In this document: piece by piece, positions 1 through 9,121 of the stretch
How positions within the stretch are numbered: the first letter of the stretch is position 1
Layout: each line of letters opens with the position of its first letter
Source: Caryophanales bacterium UBA4694
GTDB lineage: Bacteria > Bacillota_I > Bacilli_A > RFN20 > CAG-288
NCBI GenBank assembly: GCA_002404835.1
Contig: DHKM01000035.1
Coordinates: forward strand, 267-32,595
Reading direction: 5' to 3'
DNA length: 32,329 nucleotides
Made by a program: the position numbers and the translations under genes
Notes under the pieces: generated by a model
The model's input: only the letters and a program-made list of their open reading frames with translations
What the model was told of the DNA's origin: nothing
Database searches by the model: none

Positions 1-1533
1 CTTCAGACAAGTTCACATGAAGTGAAGAAAGTCGATTTTCTTTCAGGAAAGAAGGATGTCGATGGAATCCTCACCTACAATGTGAATGAGGATATTATTC
101 TCGACAAGGATCCTACTACTGACAAGGAAGTCAAGAACCTCTTTACCGGCGAAGATGCCGTTGACGGAGTTTCCGTCGACGGAAACGGGGAAGAGGGAGA
201 GAATGCAAACATCGACTATCTTTCCAGAGAGGATCTGAAGACTATCAAGGAGCCTTTGGCAAAAAGTGCTAAGAGAGCAATGGGTAGTGGAACAAAGCAG
301 TACGTTCTGTTTGCCGGAGCTAATGGAACCAACAAGGCAAAAGCAGAGGAATGGGATAATGCGGATGAGGATGTTTTCGGAAATCCGACACATACGGATC
401 CGGTGACTTTCGGAAGCAAGGATACAAATGGTCAAATTGCAGACAGCAAGGGAAATACAACAGAACTCGGCTATAAGCTTGCTGCGGATTACAATGCTGA
501 GGAATGGAACGACCTTCTTGATCAGGTCGAGCTGAGTCAAGCGGTCAATATGATCAATAAAGCCCATCCTGTCGTCAACGGTGTGAGTTCCATCGGTCTT
601 CCGACCATGAATCAGTATGACGGTCCTGCCCAGGTCGGTAGCTTTACGGATGTGAAGATGAGAGGAACCGGATTCCCGTCCGACAGTACGCTTGCCCAAA
701 CCTGGAATAAGACGCTCTGCTATGAGATGGGACTTTCCCAAGGAAAGGACATGGAATCCCACGGCCTCAGCGGTTATTATGGAACGGCAATCAACATCCA
801 TCGTACTCCCTTCGGTGGAAGAAACTACGAATACTACAGCGAGGATCCTGTTCTTACCGGAGATATGGCAGCTCAGGTCGTAAGAGGTGTCCGCGATACC
901 GGTAAGATCTCCTACGTGAAGCATTTTGCCGTTGCCGAGAACGAGACCAGCCGTGATTCTCTTTACACCTGGCTTACGGAACAGTCATTGAGGGAAATCT
1001 ATCTTGAACCGTTCAGAAGAGTCATCGAGGACGGAAAGGCAAACGGATTGATGACTTCCTATAACCGAGTCGGTGCCCTGTGGGCCGGCGGAAGCCAGGC
1101 TCTTCTTCAGGGAGTTCTGAGAAACGAATGGGGATTCAACGGAGTTGTCATCACCGACTACAGCGACAACAATCAATATATGAATCTGGATGAGACGTTA
1201 AGATGTGGTGGAGATCTGGGGATGGCTGTCAATCTGAAGATGAACATCACATCCGCTTCCTCTGAACGTATCAAATATGCTTTACGTGAAGCGGTCCACC
1301 ATACCGCCTTTGCTTATCTGGACAGTCAGCTTGCCAAGAAGACATTCAATGACAATGGCGGATATAAGGGCAGCACGATTACGACAGCCAATACCAAGAG
1401 TTCCTTCGATTGGGTCACTCCTACCGTGATTGATCTCAATATCATCTTCGTCGGTGCTGCTATAGGACTTATCTACTTCGGAGTCTTCGATGCCGTAGGT
1501 CTGAACAAAGACCGTAAAGAGGGAGGTAAGTAG
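1..1533 (+). CDS. GH3 beta-glycosidase with permuted domains, 5' part outside window
   Basis: The frame is open from base 1, so the gene begins upstream; the GTG at 22 is an internal codon. The visible 510 residues hold the GH3 catalytic barrel at the C-terminal end, with the tail of an Fn3-like region before it. Visible motifs are GRNYEYYSEDP, the substrate-binding KHF, the REIYLEPF helix, and WGFNGVVITDY, whose Asp (codon at 1156) is the likely nucleophile. A hydrophobic segment near the C terminus (about residues 476-498), followed by charged NKDRKEGGK, looks like a membrane anchor. The same order, beta-sandwich first and barrel second, is visible in the GH3 genes at 9344, 12712 and 29934. 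Probable role: hydrolysis of beta-linked glucosides or xylosides outside the cell. The substrate cannot be told from sequence. The 34-codon gene that follows is probably co-transcribed. Confidence 0.9.
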   Translation, partial: LQTSSHEVKKVDFLSGKKDVDGILTYNVNEDIILDKDPTTDKEVKNLFTGEDAVDGVSVDGNGEEGENANIDYLSREDLKTIKEPLAKSAKRAMGSGTKQYVLFAGANGTNKAKAEEWDNADEDVFGNPTHTDPVTFGSKDTNGQIADSKGNTTELGYKLAADYNAEEWNDLLDQVELSQAVNMINKAHPVVNGVSSIGLPTMNQYDGPAQVGSFTDVKMRGTGFPSDSTLAQTWNKTLCYEMGLSQGKDMESHGLSGYYGTAINIHRTPFGGRNYEYYSEDPVLTGDMAAQVVRGVRDTGKISYVKHFAVAENETSRDSLYTWLTEQSLREIYLEPFRRVIEDGKANGLMTSYNRVGALWAGGSQALLQGVLRNEWGFNGVVITDYSDNNQYMNLDETLRCGGDLGMAVNLKMNITSASSERIKYALREAVHHTAFAYLDSQLAKKTFNDNGGYKGSTITTANTKSSFDWVTPTVIDLNIIFVGAAIGLIYFGVFDAVGLNKDRKEGGK

Positions 1534-1534
1534 A

Positions 1535-1639
1535 ATGAAGAAGAAAAACATCGCTCTTCTTGGTTATGTCGGAGCCCTTGTTGTTGCCTGTATTGTTGTG
1601 ATGGTTTCGTTCTTTGTCGCCTATTCGATGAGAGGATGA
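1535..1639 (+). CDS. 34-residue single-pass membrane peptide
   Basis: This ATG-started frame begins one base after the GH3 stop codon and has a good ribosome binding site (GGGAGG, 1521-1526, about 8 bases before the start). The product is a basic MKKKN start, one long hydrophobic stretch (roughly residues 6-30) and a short SMRG tail. It ends just before a strong terminator, so it is the last gene of the GH3 transcription unit. I do not recognise a family. The well-placed binding site, membrane-helix composition and operon position argue for a real gene. It may help anchor or assemble the upstream membrane-bound glycosidase, but that is inference. Confidence 0.6.
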   Translation: MKKKNIALLGYVGALVVACIVVMVSFFVAYSMRG

Positions 1640-1647
1640 AAATAAAG

Positions 1648-1689
1648 GAGCAGGATGGTCAGGTGATTTCCTGATGTCCTGCTCTTTTT
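1648..1689 (+). terminator. Rho-independent terminator of GH3 unit
   Basis: GAGCAGGA (1648-1655) pairs with TCCTGCTC (1677-1684). A second inner stem, TCAGG/CCTGA, lies inside, and TTTTT follows. It closes the GH3 plus small-peptide unit. Confidence 0.9.
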
Positions 1690-1705
1690 GTTTAAGATAG
1701 TTTGC

Positions 1706-1734
1706 TTCACTCGAAAAAAACACTATGATATAAT
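1706..1734 (+). promoter_or_regulatory. SigA-type promoter with extended -10, for protease-ABC operon
   Basis: TTCACT (1706-1711), a 17-base spacer, then TATAAT (1729-1734) preceded by TGA, which makes an extended -10. It lies about 35 bases before the protease start codon and just after the preceding terminator. Confidence 0.65.
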
Positions 1735-1769
1735 GAATTTATCTTTTAGAGATAATAAGAGGTTTGATT

Positions 1770-3200
1770 ATGCTTATATCTAAAATTGCTGTTTTTTGTT
1801 TTTTGTTTTTTCCTTTTCCTTCGTTTGAAAATTGTCGGAAAACAGTTCTTGATGATTCTTTTGCCTCTGATTTGACATTATATGATAGCGTTCAGCAAAA
1901 TAAGTTCGTTGAATTTGCAAATCCATCCAATTCGACTATTCCTGATGCTCCAATAAATACAAATTTTGTTAATTATCAACTTGATAGCAAGCAAACGAGC
2001 TTTGAAATTTTTGATGAAAACAAATACAGTAAAAGAGATACTATTCCAGGAAACTCCGAATCAGATGATTTTGTTGCCAACGGTATTGCTATTTACGCCA
2101 ATAATGATTGGCCGATTCAACATATCGGAGATGCAAAACAGTCTCCATATCTTCCTACAGCGAAAATATTGATGACATATTATAATGTTTATAATAATGC
2201 AACTAAAAAATATGAAACAATGCGTTATACCGGAACTGCGTTTTTGGAAGGGCCGAATTTAGCTGTTACGGCAGGACATTGTATGTATGGAGATGTGACG
2301 AATGACGGAGAATATCAGGATAATAAAAACAATCCAAGATTTCCCGATGTTGTTGAATTCTATTTCGGCTGTTCTGATAATGATGACATCGAACTTGGGG
2401 CTGACTATTCTTATTATGCCAGGGCCAAAACCATCAGTATTGAGTACGATTATTATCAAAACGAGTCTTGGGAACATGATTGGAGCGCTGTTGTCCTTGA
2501 TAGAAATATTGGCAAAAAAACAAGTTGGTATGGAAAAATCGATACGAGTTTTTCAGAATTTAGGAATAACAAATATCCAGTTTATAGTTGGGGTTATCCC
2601 GCAAATAAGGCAAGAGGAACTTTGTGGAGGGCGGATGGAACGATTCAGAAGTATACGGAATACAAGTTTTATTATGATTTGAATACATATGGCGGTCAAA
2701 GTGGCTCCCCGATTTTTGTGGATTATCCGGATGGAAATACATATGTCTGTGGCATACACACCTCATCTTATACCGATGCAGCTACATTCAAATATAATTC
2801 CGGGACACTATTTAATTCTCTTATTTTTTCTTATTTGAATAGTTTCTTTGTTGGAGAAGAGGAAGATAATCAAGAGTGTTCCTATTTGAAATTGTCAACG
2901 GATAGTTTAGATAACACAAAATCCATCCATATTATCAACGATTCTTCTCATATAAGGGAAATCGAATATAATACAAAATTATGCATGCCTGATGATGCAA
3001 AGAATTGGACGGGATTAAAAGACATTCAAAAGACCGTCTTGAAACCTTATACAAGCTTGAATGTTTCAATTGCGAACAACTGGTTTGCCAGTACGGTTGC
3101 GGTATCGTTCTGTTTTGGAAAATACCGATATATCACTTATTGGTATCATTTCAATGATGAGCCGGTATATTATTCAAGGGTGGTTTTGAAAAATGCTTAA
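1770..3200 (+). CDS. Secreted trypsin-like serine protease (S1, V8-like)
   Basis: The ATG at 1770 is chosen over the in-frame TTG at 1764 because AAGAGG lies 7 bases before it. The first 20 residues are hydrophobic and look like a signal peptide. The trypsin-fold triad is visible: His170 in TAGHC, Asp237 in HDWSAVVLD and Ser311 in GGQSGSP. The GGQSGSP style and spacing resemble the V8/glutamyl endopeptidase group. About 120 residues follow the catalytic domain, with no recognised module. The last 8 bases overlap the ABC transporter gene, implying translational coupling. Base composition is clearly richer in A+T than the transporter gene, so the protease may have been acquired separately. It should act outside the cell; its target is unknown, but a peptide handled by the coupled transporter is a reasonable guess. 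Confidence 0.9.
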   Translation: MLISKIAVFCFLFFPFPSFENCRKTVLDDSFASDLTLYDSVQQNKFVEFANPSNSTIPDAPINTNFVNYQLDSKQTSFEIFDENKYSKRDTIPGNSESDDFVANGIAIYANNDWPIQHIGDAKQSPYLPTAKILMTYYNVYNNATKKYETMRYTGTAFLEGPNLAVTAGHCMYGDVTNDGEYQDNKNNPRFPDVVEFYFGCSDNDDIELGADYSYYARAKTISIEYDYYQNESWEHDWSAVVLDRNIGKKTSWYGKIDTSFSEFRNNKYPVYSWGYPANKARGTLWRADGTIQKYTEYKFYYDLNTYGGQSGSPIFVDYPDGNTYVCGIHTSSYTDAATFKYNSGTLFNSLIFSYLNSFFVGEEEDNQECSYLKLSTDSLDNTKSIHIINDSSHIREIEYNTKLCMPDDAKNWTGLKDIQKTVLKPYTSLNVSIANNWFASTVAVSFCFGKYRYITYWYHFNDEPVYYSRVVLKNA

Positions 3201-5277
3201 AGCGATTCATATTTCAAAGAAATACCGAAAGAAGGACCGTGATGCCGTTCATGATTTTTCCTATGAATTCAAAGACCATGGACTTTATCTTCTTACCGGT
3301 GCCAGCGGATCCGGAAAATCGACTCTTCTGAATATTCTGTCAGCTACGGATCTGGAATATAGTGGTCGTCTTTGTTTTAATGGAACCAGGATTGGAAAGA
3401 AGAATTCTTTTTCTTATCGTAACAACATCTCTTCCATGTGTTTCCAGGAACTGAACCTGATTCCTGCTCTTACGGTAGAGGAGAATCTTAGGATTGCCTT
3501 TGAGCTTGCCGGAAAAGAATATTCTCTGAAGAATGCTTCTGATGTTCTAAGGACGGTTAACCTTCCGGATATGGATGAGGATGTTTCGAAATTTCTTCTG
3601 AGAAACGCAAACGAGCTTTCCGGCGGACAGAGACAGAGGGTTGCTGTCTGTAGATGCCTTGTCAAAGATGCCAGGATTCTTTTCTGTGATGAGCCTACTG
3701 CATCCCTGGATGAAAAGAATGCTGCCTCTCTTGCTGGTATTCTGGCAGGGATTTCCAAGGATATCCTTGTCATCGTTGCGACTCATTCTCCGTCCCTGTT
3801 CAAAGCTTTCAATCCCATCATGCTTTCCATGGAGTATGGAGTGGTCAGTCAAAGTATGCCCGTACCGGAGGAGCAGACAGCATCCATTTCCTCGTTTGGA
3901 ATGCCAAGGAAACTGAGACTGAAAAGCATGCTTTCAATTACCAGGTCCTTTTTCCGCAAGTCCAAGCTTCGTCTTCTTCTTAGCCTTGTTCTTTGTGCGG
4001 TTTCTTTTACTACCTTTTCTGCAATGTCCTCTGCTCTTATGATGGATGAAAATCAGGTTCTTTTGGATAGGCAGCTTATGGATGGGAATAATCTCTGCAT
4101 TGTACAGGAACAGGGAGAGATATCAGAACAAGAGAAACTCGAGAAGTATCCTTCCTATGAACAGTATCTAGCTCTTCTTCACCAGATGGATGCCCATCCT
4201 CTTTTCAGTATTTCCGATGTCATGCATTTCAGCCAGAGTTTTTCGGATTATCCGAACGGACCGATTACGCGTCTGATCAATGATTCTTTCTATTTCTATA
4301 AACACTGCGCATTAGAGCTGTGGGAAAAGGACAATCCTTTTATCTATCGTGATGCTAGGCTGAAAGCCAACGGCAGCTGTCATAAACCACGGACAGAGAA
4401 GGAGATTGCCCTTTCTAGCTTCTATGCGGATGCGCTTATGAAGTTCGATGCCCAAATCAGTTTCAATGGACGTGACACAGTACTTGGTCCGTTTACAAAA
4501 TTCGATGATGTCAATCAGCTGATCGGACAGGATTTCCACGGCATGACGATTACGGATATCTACTCCACGAAGGACGATGAAAAAATTGCTCCACTTCTTG
4601 ATGCGGATTCCTCCCTGAGTGAGGAGGAAAAGCTGAAAATTGCCAACAATTTCACTTATGGGGCGTTTCTTTTCGTTGCTCCAGGTTTTCTAAGCAAGGT
4701 CGAGCTGGATGAACCAATCGAAATGAATATTTTTGCTTTCCAAGCGGAAAGGAAATCCGCAAAAGAGATAAAGCGTTTTATCTATCATGACGACAAACGT
4801 TATTATCGTCCCCGTGTCAGAAATTTCTACATGCGATCCACATCTTTTGTTTCCTACTATATCAAGCCGACCGGAGTTCTTGAGACTTATTATCTTTTCT
4901 TGAGTCTGACGATTGTCTTTCTGTTCCTTGCTTTGGTTTCCCTTCTTCTTTTCTTCCTGGGCAATGTGAAGAAGGAATCCTACATCCTGGGAATCCTGAA
5001 TTCCATGGGAATCTCCAAAAAAGGAATCTTCCTGATGATTCTTACGGAATCCTCCGTCATTTCCGCCTTTTCTTTCCTTTCCTCTCTTGTCATGATCATG
5101 CTTGTTTTCGGAATCATAGACCTCTTCTGCAACGCTGGGGTACTCAGTCTGAATTGGACTGTCTTGTTCTCTCTTGTCGGAGTCATTCTTCTGATCGATT
5201 TTCTGGTTTCCCTGTTCACCTATTTTAGAGCTGTGAAGACAAATCCGAGAAAACAGCTTCAGGATGTTTATAGCTGA
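3193..5277 (+). CDS. MacB/FtsX-type ABC transporter, ATPase fused to permease
   Basis: The N-terminal ATPase shows Walker A GASGSGKST (about residues 36-44), a Q-loop in CFQELNLIP, signature LSGGQRQR (about 142), Walker B ILFCDEPTA (about 163-171) and switch His in VATHSP. The permease half has one membrane helix (about 257-282), a roughly 280-residue extracytoplasmic domain, then three helices (about 565-591, 610-645, 655-678). That is the layout of the type VII, MacB-like family, which moves or extracts substrates at the outer membrane face rather than importing nutrients. Such transporters export peptides, extract lipoproteins or give antimicrobial resistance. The start codon lies inside the end of the protease gene, so both are made together. 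No partner subunit or two-component system is present in the window. Confidence 0.92.
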   Translation: MLKAIHISKKYRKKDRDAVHDFSYEFKDHGLYLLTGASGSGKSTLLNILSATDLEYSGRLCFNGTRIGKKNSFSYRNNISSMCFQELNLIPALTVEENLRIAFELAGKEYSLKNASDVLRTVNLPDMDEDVSKFLLRNANELSGGQRQRVAVCRCLVKDARILFCDEPTASLDEKNAASLAGILAGISKDILVIVATHSPSLFKAFNPIMLSMEYGVVSQSMPVPEEQTASISSFGMPRKLRLKSMLSITRSFFRKSKLRLLLSLVLCAVSFTTFSAMSSALMMDENQVLLDRQLMDGNNLCIVQEQGEISEQEKLEKYPSYEQYLALLHQMDAHPLFSISDVMHFSQSFSDYPNGPITRLINDSFYFYKHCALELWEKDNPFIYRDARLKANGSCHKPRTEKEIALSSFYADALMKFDAQISFNGRDTVLGPFTKFDDVNQLIGQDFHGMTITDIYSTKDDEKIAPLLDADSSLSEEEKLKIANNFTYGAFLFVAPGFLSKVELDEPIEMNIFAFQAERKSAKEIKRFIYHDDKRYYRPRVRNFYMRSTSFVSYYIKPTGVLETYYLFLSLTIVFLFLALVSLLLFFLGNVKKESYILGILNSMGISKKGIFLMILTESSVISAFSFLSSLVMIMLVFGIIDLFCNAGVLSLNWTVLFSLVGVILLIDFLVSLFTYFRAVKTNPRKQLQDVYS

Positions 5278-5280
5278 GTT

Positions 5281-5320
5281 AAAAAGGTATTCATCCGTTT
5301 TGTGGAAGGATACCTTTTTT
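5281..5320. terminator. Bidirectional terminator between convergent units
   Basis: AAAAAGGTAT (5281-5290) pairs with ATACCTTTTT (5310-5319), with extra pairs inside. The A-run on one side and T-run on the other let it end both the ABC transporter unit (plus) and the GH105 unit (minus). Confidence 0.88.
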
Positions 5321-5331
5321 ATATGTTTTCT

Positions 5332-7728
5332 TTATTCTTCCCTTATTGTCTGTATGACACTTCCCTGTACGTCGGGGATGCTTTCGACTTCCGGGATTGT
5401 ATAGTCCTTACAAAGTCTCATGAAGGCACTGGCGGACATGAGGACCAGTCCGGTTCCGAAGGTATTGGTGTGGTTTCTGGAGAAATCTTCGCTCTGGTAG
5501 GTGTCGCATCTTTTTCCCACGGTCTGCATGTAGCCTATCTTGATTCCGTTTTCGTCGTCCTTGATGACGCAGGTCTCTGTTAGTGCCTGATAGGCTTTTT
5601 CGGCAACGGGAAAGAAGGCATCGTAGTCAAGAACACCAAGGCCGATTCCGACGCTCAGGGCATAGAGGAATCCGGCGGTGCCTGTGGTTTCCTTTCCGTC
5701 TAGTCCTTCCCATCCATTAGGACAGATGGCCGCATTCCAGGTTCCGTCTTCTCTTTGATAGTCCTTCAAGGCAGTGGCTAGGTCGATAAGGTCTTCCTTG
5801 TAGGCTTCGTAGATATCCGGATAAGTCTCTTCGTCGAGGTAGACGAGCTGTTTGGCTAATGCACTGATTACCCAGGCGTTTCCTCTTGACCAATAGGTGA
5901 TTTCCCCGCTTGGGGATCTGACTTCGAATTCTCCGGTCGCTTTGTCCCGGTTCCAGAGATGGTCTTCTTTGTTGTAGAGGATGTCTTTCCAATAGGCGTA
6001 TCCGTCATAGGCGTCCTGGACGTAGTCCTTTTCGAAAAGCTCGCCTAGAAGGGTCATGGTATTCATTCCCATGTAGAGAGCATCGCACCACCAGTAGTTC
6101 ATGCTTCCTTTCGGGGAACTGTAGTTGAAGCCGTTGTTTGTGCTTCTGTTCTTCTTGATGAGGGTATCGGCGTTGGAAATGGCATTGAGGCTTCTGTATC
6201 TGCCGGCTCCTTCTTCCAACTCGTCCATGAGGAGAAAGGTTTCTCCCATGGTATACCAGTCGGCATGGTTAGTATAGCTGCCGTCTTTGTTGATTTTGTA
6301 TCCGAACTGGCTTCCGATGTCTTTGAGGTAGTACATGATGTCTTCGTTTCCGATGGTCATATAGGCATCCATAAGCCCGTGGTAGAAGACACTGTCCTGC
6401 CAGTTGCATCCGTAGTCCTCGATGACATTGTTCCTTGTGTGCTCGCCTCTCTGGTAGCAGTCCTGATGGATGGAACCGTTGTGGTAGTTCCCTTTTTCCG
6501 TACCGTAGTCGGGATCGAGCATGGAATAACGGAAGACTTTTTCGATGAAGTCCTTGATATCCTGACTGTGGTATTTGTCGGTCTTGACCGTCATTTCATG
6601 TTTTCCGAAGGAGGTGATGACCGTCTTTTTTTCGGCAAGGAGGTTTTCCGTTTTTGTGTCTTTTCCGTAGGCCTCGATTTCACTAAGTGCTGCCCAGCCC
6701 TGGTCTTTTCCGGAGTCATGGACCTTGAAGTTCTCTAGGCGGATGGAGTCTGTCTCGACTTCTTCCACGAGTTCTCTTTCCTGTGGCTGGCCTGTGAAAA
6801 CGAAGTCCTTCATCTTGATTCGTGTCCCGTTGGAGAAGACGACATCGAAGGATTCCCAGTAGGTGTCGTGTCTGAGTCCGTTTGTTTCGCTTTGGTCGTT
6901 TCTTAGGGTAAAGACGAGTCTGTTCAGCTTCACCTTTCTTCCGAAATAGATGCTAAAGGCACTGTCAGGATTCTTTCCGCAACCCCAGGATTGGTAGTTT
7001 CCTTTGTAGTGGTTGTTACCAGTCAGTTTGTTTCCGTCAATCGCATTTCTTGCATAGAAAATGGGCTTGTTTTCTGTTACTCTGTTAGCATAGGCGTGAG
7101 GATAGCCGAGGATTTCATCACTTCCGTCTGTCAGACATGGAGAGTCAAATAGGAGCTCTTCCGTTTTGGCTGTATACTCGTTTCTTTCGTTCTGGTAGAA
7201 GCAGTCATAGGGGTTTAGGGCAAGATTTCTGGATTTTTGGATTTCTTTTGCTGTGGAGACATGGGCAGAGAAATGATAGCTTGTCTTCTTGAACAGTTTG
7301 TCATAGTCATAGGGTTGAGGTACGTTGGAGGTAGGTTCATCCGGGATCTCGAAGAGGAAGAGTCCGTGTGGGGAGTAGACTACGGTTTCCTCCATACCGA
7401 ATAAGGAGAGCGTGATGTAGCAATAGTCGCTGGATAGTTCGATATGGTCGTGGCTGGAAAGGGTTCCATCGAAATCCATCTCGCCGTAACTTTCCATGCG
7501 GATCGGAGAGCTGTCTCTTTTTCTTACCACCTTGTCGGTGATAAGACGGATTCTGACTTTGTCACTGGCGTTCTTCCTTTTCTGTGTACGATAAGTAAAA
7601 CCGATATCCGAAGTCCTCTCTTCGGCAGGATAGTCCTGCCGGTTCTGATCCGAGGCGGTCGTTTTTTTCGTACTGCAGCTTGTCAGAAGCAGGGAAAAGA
7701 TAGATAGGATGAGCGGTGTCTTCTTCAT
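5332..7728 (-). CDS. GH105-like unsaturated uronyl hydrolase lipoprotein with discoidin-like domain
   Basis: A lipoprotein signal opens the protein (lipobox LLTSC, Cys about residue 18). Residues about 205-355 resemble an F5/8-C (discoidin-like) carbohydrate-binding domain: Asn/Gly-rich, with AALSEIEAYG at its end. The rest (about 375-780) has alpha-barrel motifs of GH105/GH88 enzymes: NWQDSVFYHGLMDAY, WWCDALYMGMN (about 545-555; its Asp is the likely catalytic acid), SRGNAWV (about 614), DGTWN and ETTGTAGFLYAL (about 683). This family removes unsaturated uronic acids from oligosaccharides released by pectin, rhamnogalacturonan or similar lyases. No lyase is in the window. It lies 19 bases behind the CBM lipoprotein gene and is the second gene of that operon. 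The GH105 versus GH88 assignment is not fully settled by eye. Confidence 0.82.
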   Translation of the reverse strand: MKKTPLILSIFSLLLTSCSTKKTTASDQNRQDYPAEERTSDIGFTYRTQKRKNASDKVRIRLITDKVVRKRDSSPIRMESYGEMDFDGTLSSHDHIELSSDYCYITLSLFGMEETVVYSPHGLFLFEIPDEPTSNVPQPYDYDKLFKKTSYHFSAHVSTAKEIQKSRNLALNPYDCFYQNERNEYTAKTEELLFDSPCLTDGSDEILGYPHAYANRVTENKPIFYARNAIDGNKLTGNNHYKGNYQSWGCGKNPDSAFSIYFGRKVKLNRLVFTLRNDQSETNGLRHDTYWESFDVVFSNGTRIKMKDFVFTGQPQERELVEEVETDSIRLENFKVHDSGKDQGWAALSEIEAYGKDTKTENLLAEKKTVITSFGKHEMTVKTDKYHSQDIKDFIEKVFRYSMLDPDYGTEKGNYHNGSIHQDCYQRGEHTRNNVIEDYGCNWQDSVFYHGLMDAYMTIGNEDIMYYLKDIGSQFGYKINKDGSYTNHADWYTMGETFLLMDELEEGAGRYRSLNAISNADTLIKKNRSTNNGFNYSSPKGSMNYWWCDALYMGMNTMTLLGELFEKDYVQDAYDGYAYWKDILYNKEDHLWNRDKATGEFEVRSPSGEITYWSRGNAWVISALAKQLVYLDEETYPDIYEAYKEDLIDLATALKDYQREDGTWNAAICPNGWEGLDGKETTGTAGFLYALSVGIGLGVLDYDAFFPVAEKAYQALTETCVIKDDENGIKIGYMQTVGKRCDTYQSEDFSRNHTNTFGTGLVLMSASAFMRLCKDYTIPEVESIPDVQGSVIQTIREE

Positions 7729-7747
7729 ATCTTCTTTGTCCTTTCCG

Positions 7748-9013
7748 TCAATTCAGTGTGACCTGGAGGTAGTCGATTCCCGGAACACCGTAGTTGCTGT
7801 TTGTTGAGTTCTGGTATTTCGGTTTCCCGGTGATTTCGCTTTTCGGATAGGAAGCAAAGACTTCTGCGCTCATGAACTGGATGCTGATCATGTTGGTACC
7901 GACTTTGACATCCATGGTTCCGAAGTCGACGTCGGTGAAGTTGCGGTAGAGTTTGTAGTCTCCTACGGTATTGTCCTTGTTTCCGCTTCCCTTCAGGACG
8001 ACATCGTCGGAGATGAAAACCGGCTTTCCGTTTGCACTTGCCTCGAAAACTTCGTTGACCTGGCAGTCTCCTGTCCAGGTCGGTTTGTTTGCCCCGTCGT
8101 CCTTAAGGACCCAGTTCGAAGCAGCCGAGATGTTGATGGTGGCTTTTGTGGCTATGGTGGAGGTGAAATAGAACTCGATGGTGGATCCGGCCTTCAGGCC
8201 TCCCAAAAACTGTCCTCCGCTAGCCTTGCTTTCCTTGATTCCGCAGATGCTTCCGTTTCCGGTATTCAGGTTGGTGGCGATGGTGACATAATTTCCGCTG
8301 GCGTCCTTGGCCTTGACATAGCTTTCCTTGGTTGGATTTTCTTCGTTGCTGGCACTTTCTGCTTCGATCTTGTATCCGTTGATGATATGGATGATGAGCT
8401 TGACGGATTTTTCTCGGTAATTTACGGTTATGGTGTGTTCTCCTTCACCCAGGACGGAACCGAGCGTCTTGTTCTGGAAATCCTTTTCTTTTTCGTCCTT
8501 CATGCTGACGCCGGCTGTTTCGATGGTGACTACGCCGGTGGTACCGTTGTCGTAGGTAGCCAGGAATTCGAGTCCAGAGAGATCAATCTCCGATTTGGTT
8601 CCGAAGTCGAGCCTTGCTCCTTCGGTTTTGAGGGAGAGAGACTTCAGGATGAGAGCCTCGACTTTGATGGGGACGGTTACGCTTTTTGTGCTGTAGCGGA
8701 CGATGACTTCTTTTGTATCCAGAGTCAATGGGTCTTCAGTGAAGCTGTATCCGGACTTTATTTCCTTTTCGGATTCATCGGAATAGGTGGCAAGAAGAAC
8801 AAGTCCATCGCTCTCGAAGACTTCGTTTTCCTTGTAGGTGGTCTTATTCGGCATGGTTTTGATGCTCAGGCTTTTCAATGTGATTTTGGTGGATGGCTTT
8901 TTCTGGCTTATGGATGGGGTGCTTGGTTTGTCTGTGGCAGTGTTTTTCCCACAGCCTATTAGAACTAACGGAAGGAGAAGAGCAAAGAGAATCTGCTTTC
9001 TTTTTTTCGACAT
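7748..9013 (-). CDS. Lipoprotein with two Ig-like domains and CBM6/35-like domain
   Basis: The start at 9013 is preferred over one 51 bases upstream, because AAGGA precedes it at about 9 bases and the product then begins with a clean lipoprotein signal ending in LVLIGC. Two repeats follow (about residues 46-120 and 125-215), each with the SLSIKT...GL.LLATY.D pattern of Big_3-type Ig-like domains. The C-terminal portion (about 220-421) begins YKIEAESAS and ends GIDYLQVTLN, the pattern of CBM6/CBM35-like beta-sandwich binding domains. No catalytic domain is seen. It is probably a surface sugar-capture protein working with the GH105-like hydrolase downstream. The Ig-like repeats would act as a stalk away from the membrane. 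Confidence 0.78.
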   Translation of the reverse strand: MSKKRKQILFALLLPLVLIGCGKNTATDKPSTPSISQKKPSTKITLKSLSIKTMPNKTTYKENEVFESDGLVLLATYSDESEKEIKSGYSFTEDPLTLDTKEVIVRYSTKSVTVPIKVEALILKSLSLKTEGARLDFGTKSEIDLSGLEFLATYDNGTTGVVTIETAGVSMKDEKEKDFQNKTLGSVLGEGEHTITVNYREKSVKLIIHIINGYKIEAESASNEENPTKESYVKAKDASGNYVTIATNLNTGNGSICGIKESKASGGQFLGGLKAGSTIEFYFTSTIATKATINISAASNWVLKDDGANKPTWTGDCQVNEVFEASANGKPVFISDDVVLKGSGNKDNTVGDYKLYRNFTDVDFGTMDVKVGTNMISIQFMSAEVFASYPKSEITGKPKYQNSTNSNYGVPGIDYLQVTLN

Positions 9014-9092
9014 GGTTTTGTTTCCTTTCTTTTTGATGGAAAGCGGTTTTAGGCTTTCCGGCATGAAACACCTGTTTCCTGCTTACGTGAAT

Positions 9093-9121
9093 AGTCTATT
9101 TCTCCTTTGTTCAGAGCTCAA
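9093..9121 (-). promoter_or_regulatory. Candidate promoter of CBM/GH105 operon
   Basis: Read on the minus strand: TTGAGC (9121-9116), a 17-base spacer, then TAGACT (9098-9093). Each hexamer matches the SigA consensus at four of six positions. The leader would be about 70 bases. Confidence 0.4.

Noticed and set aside
43..924. Minus-strand open frame of 293 codons
   Set aside because: Antisense to the first GH3 gene; shadow of its codon bias.
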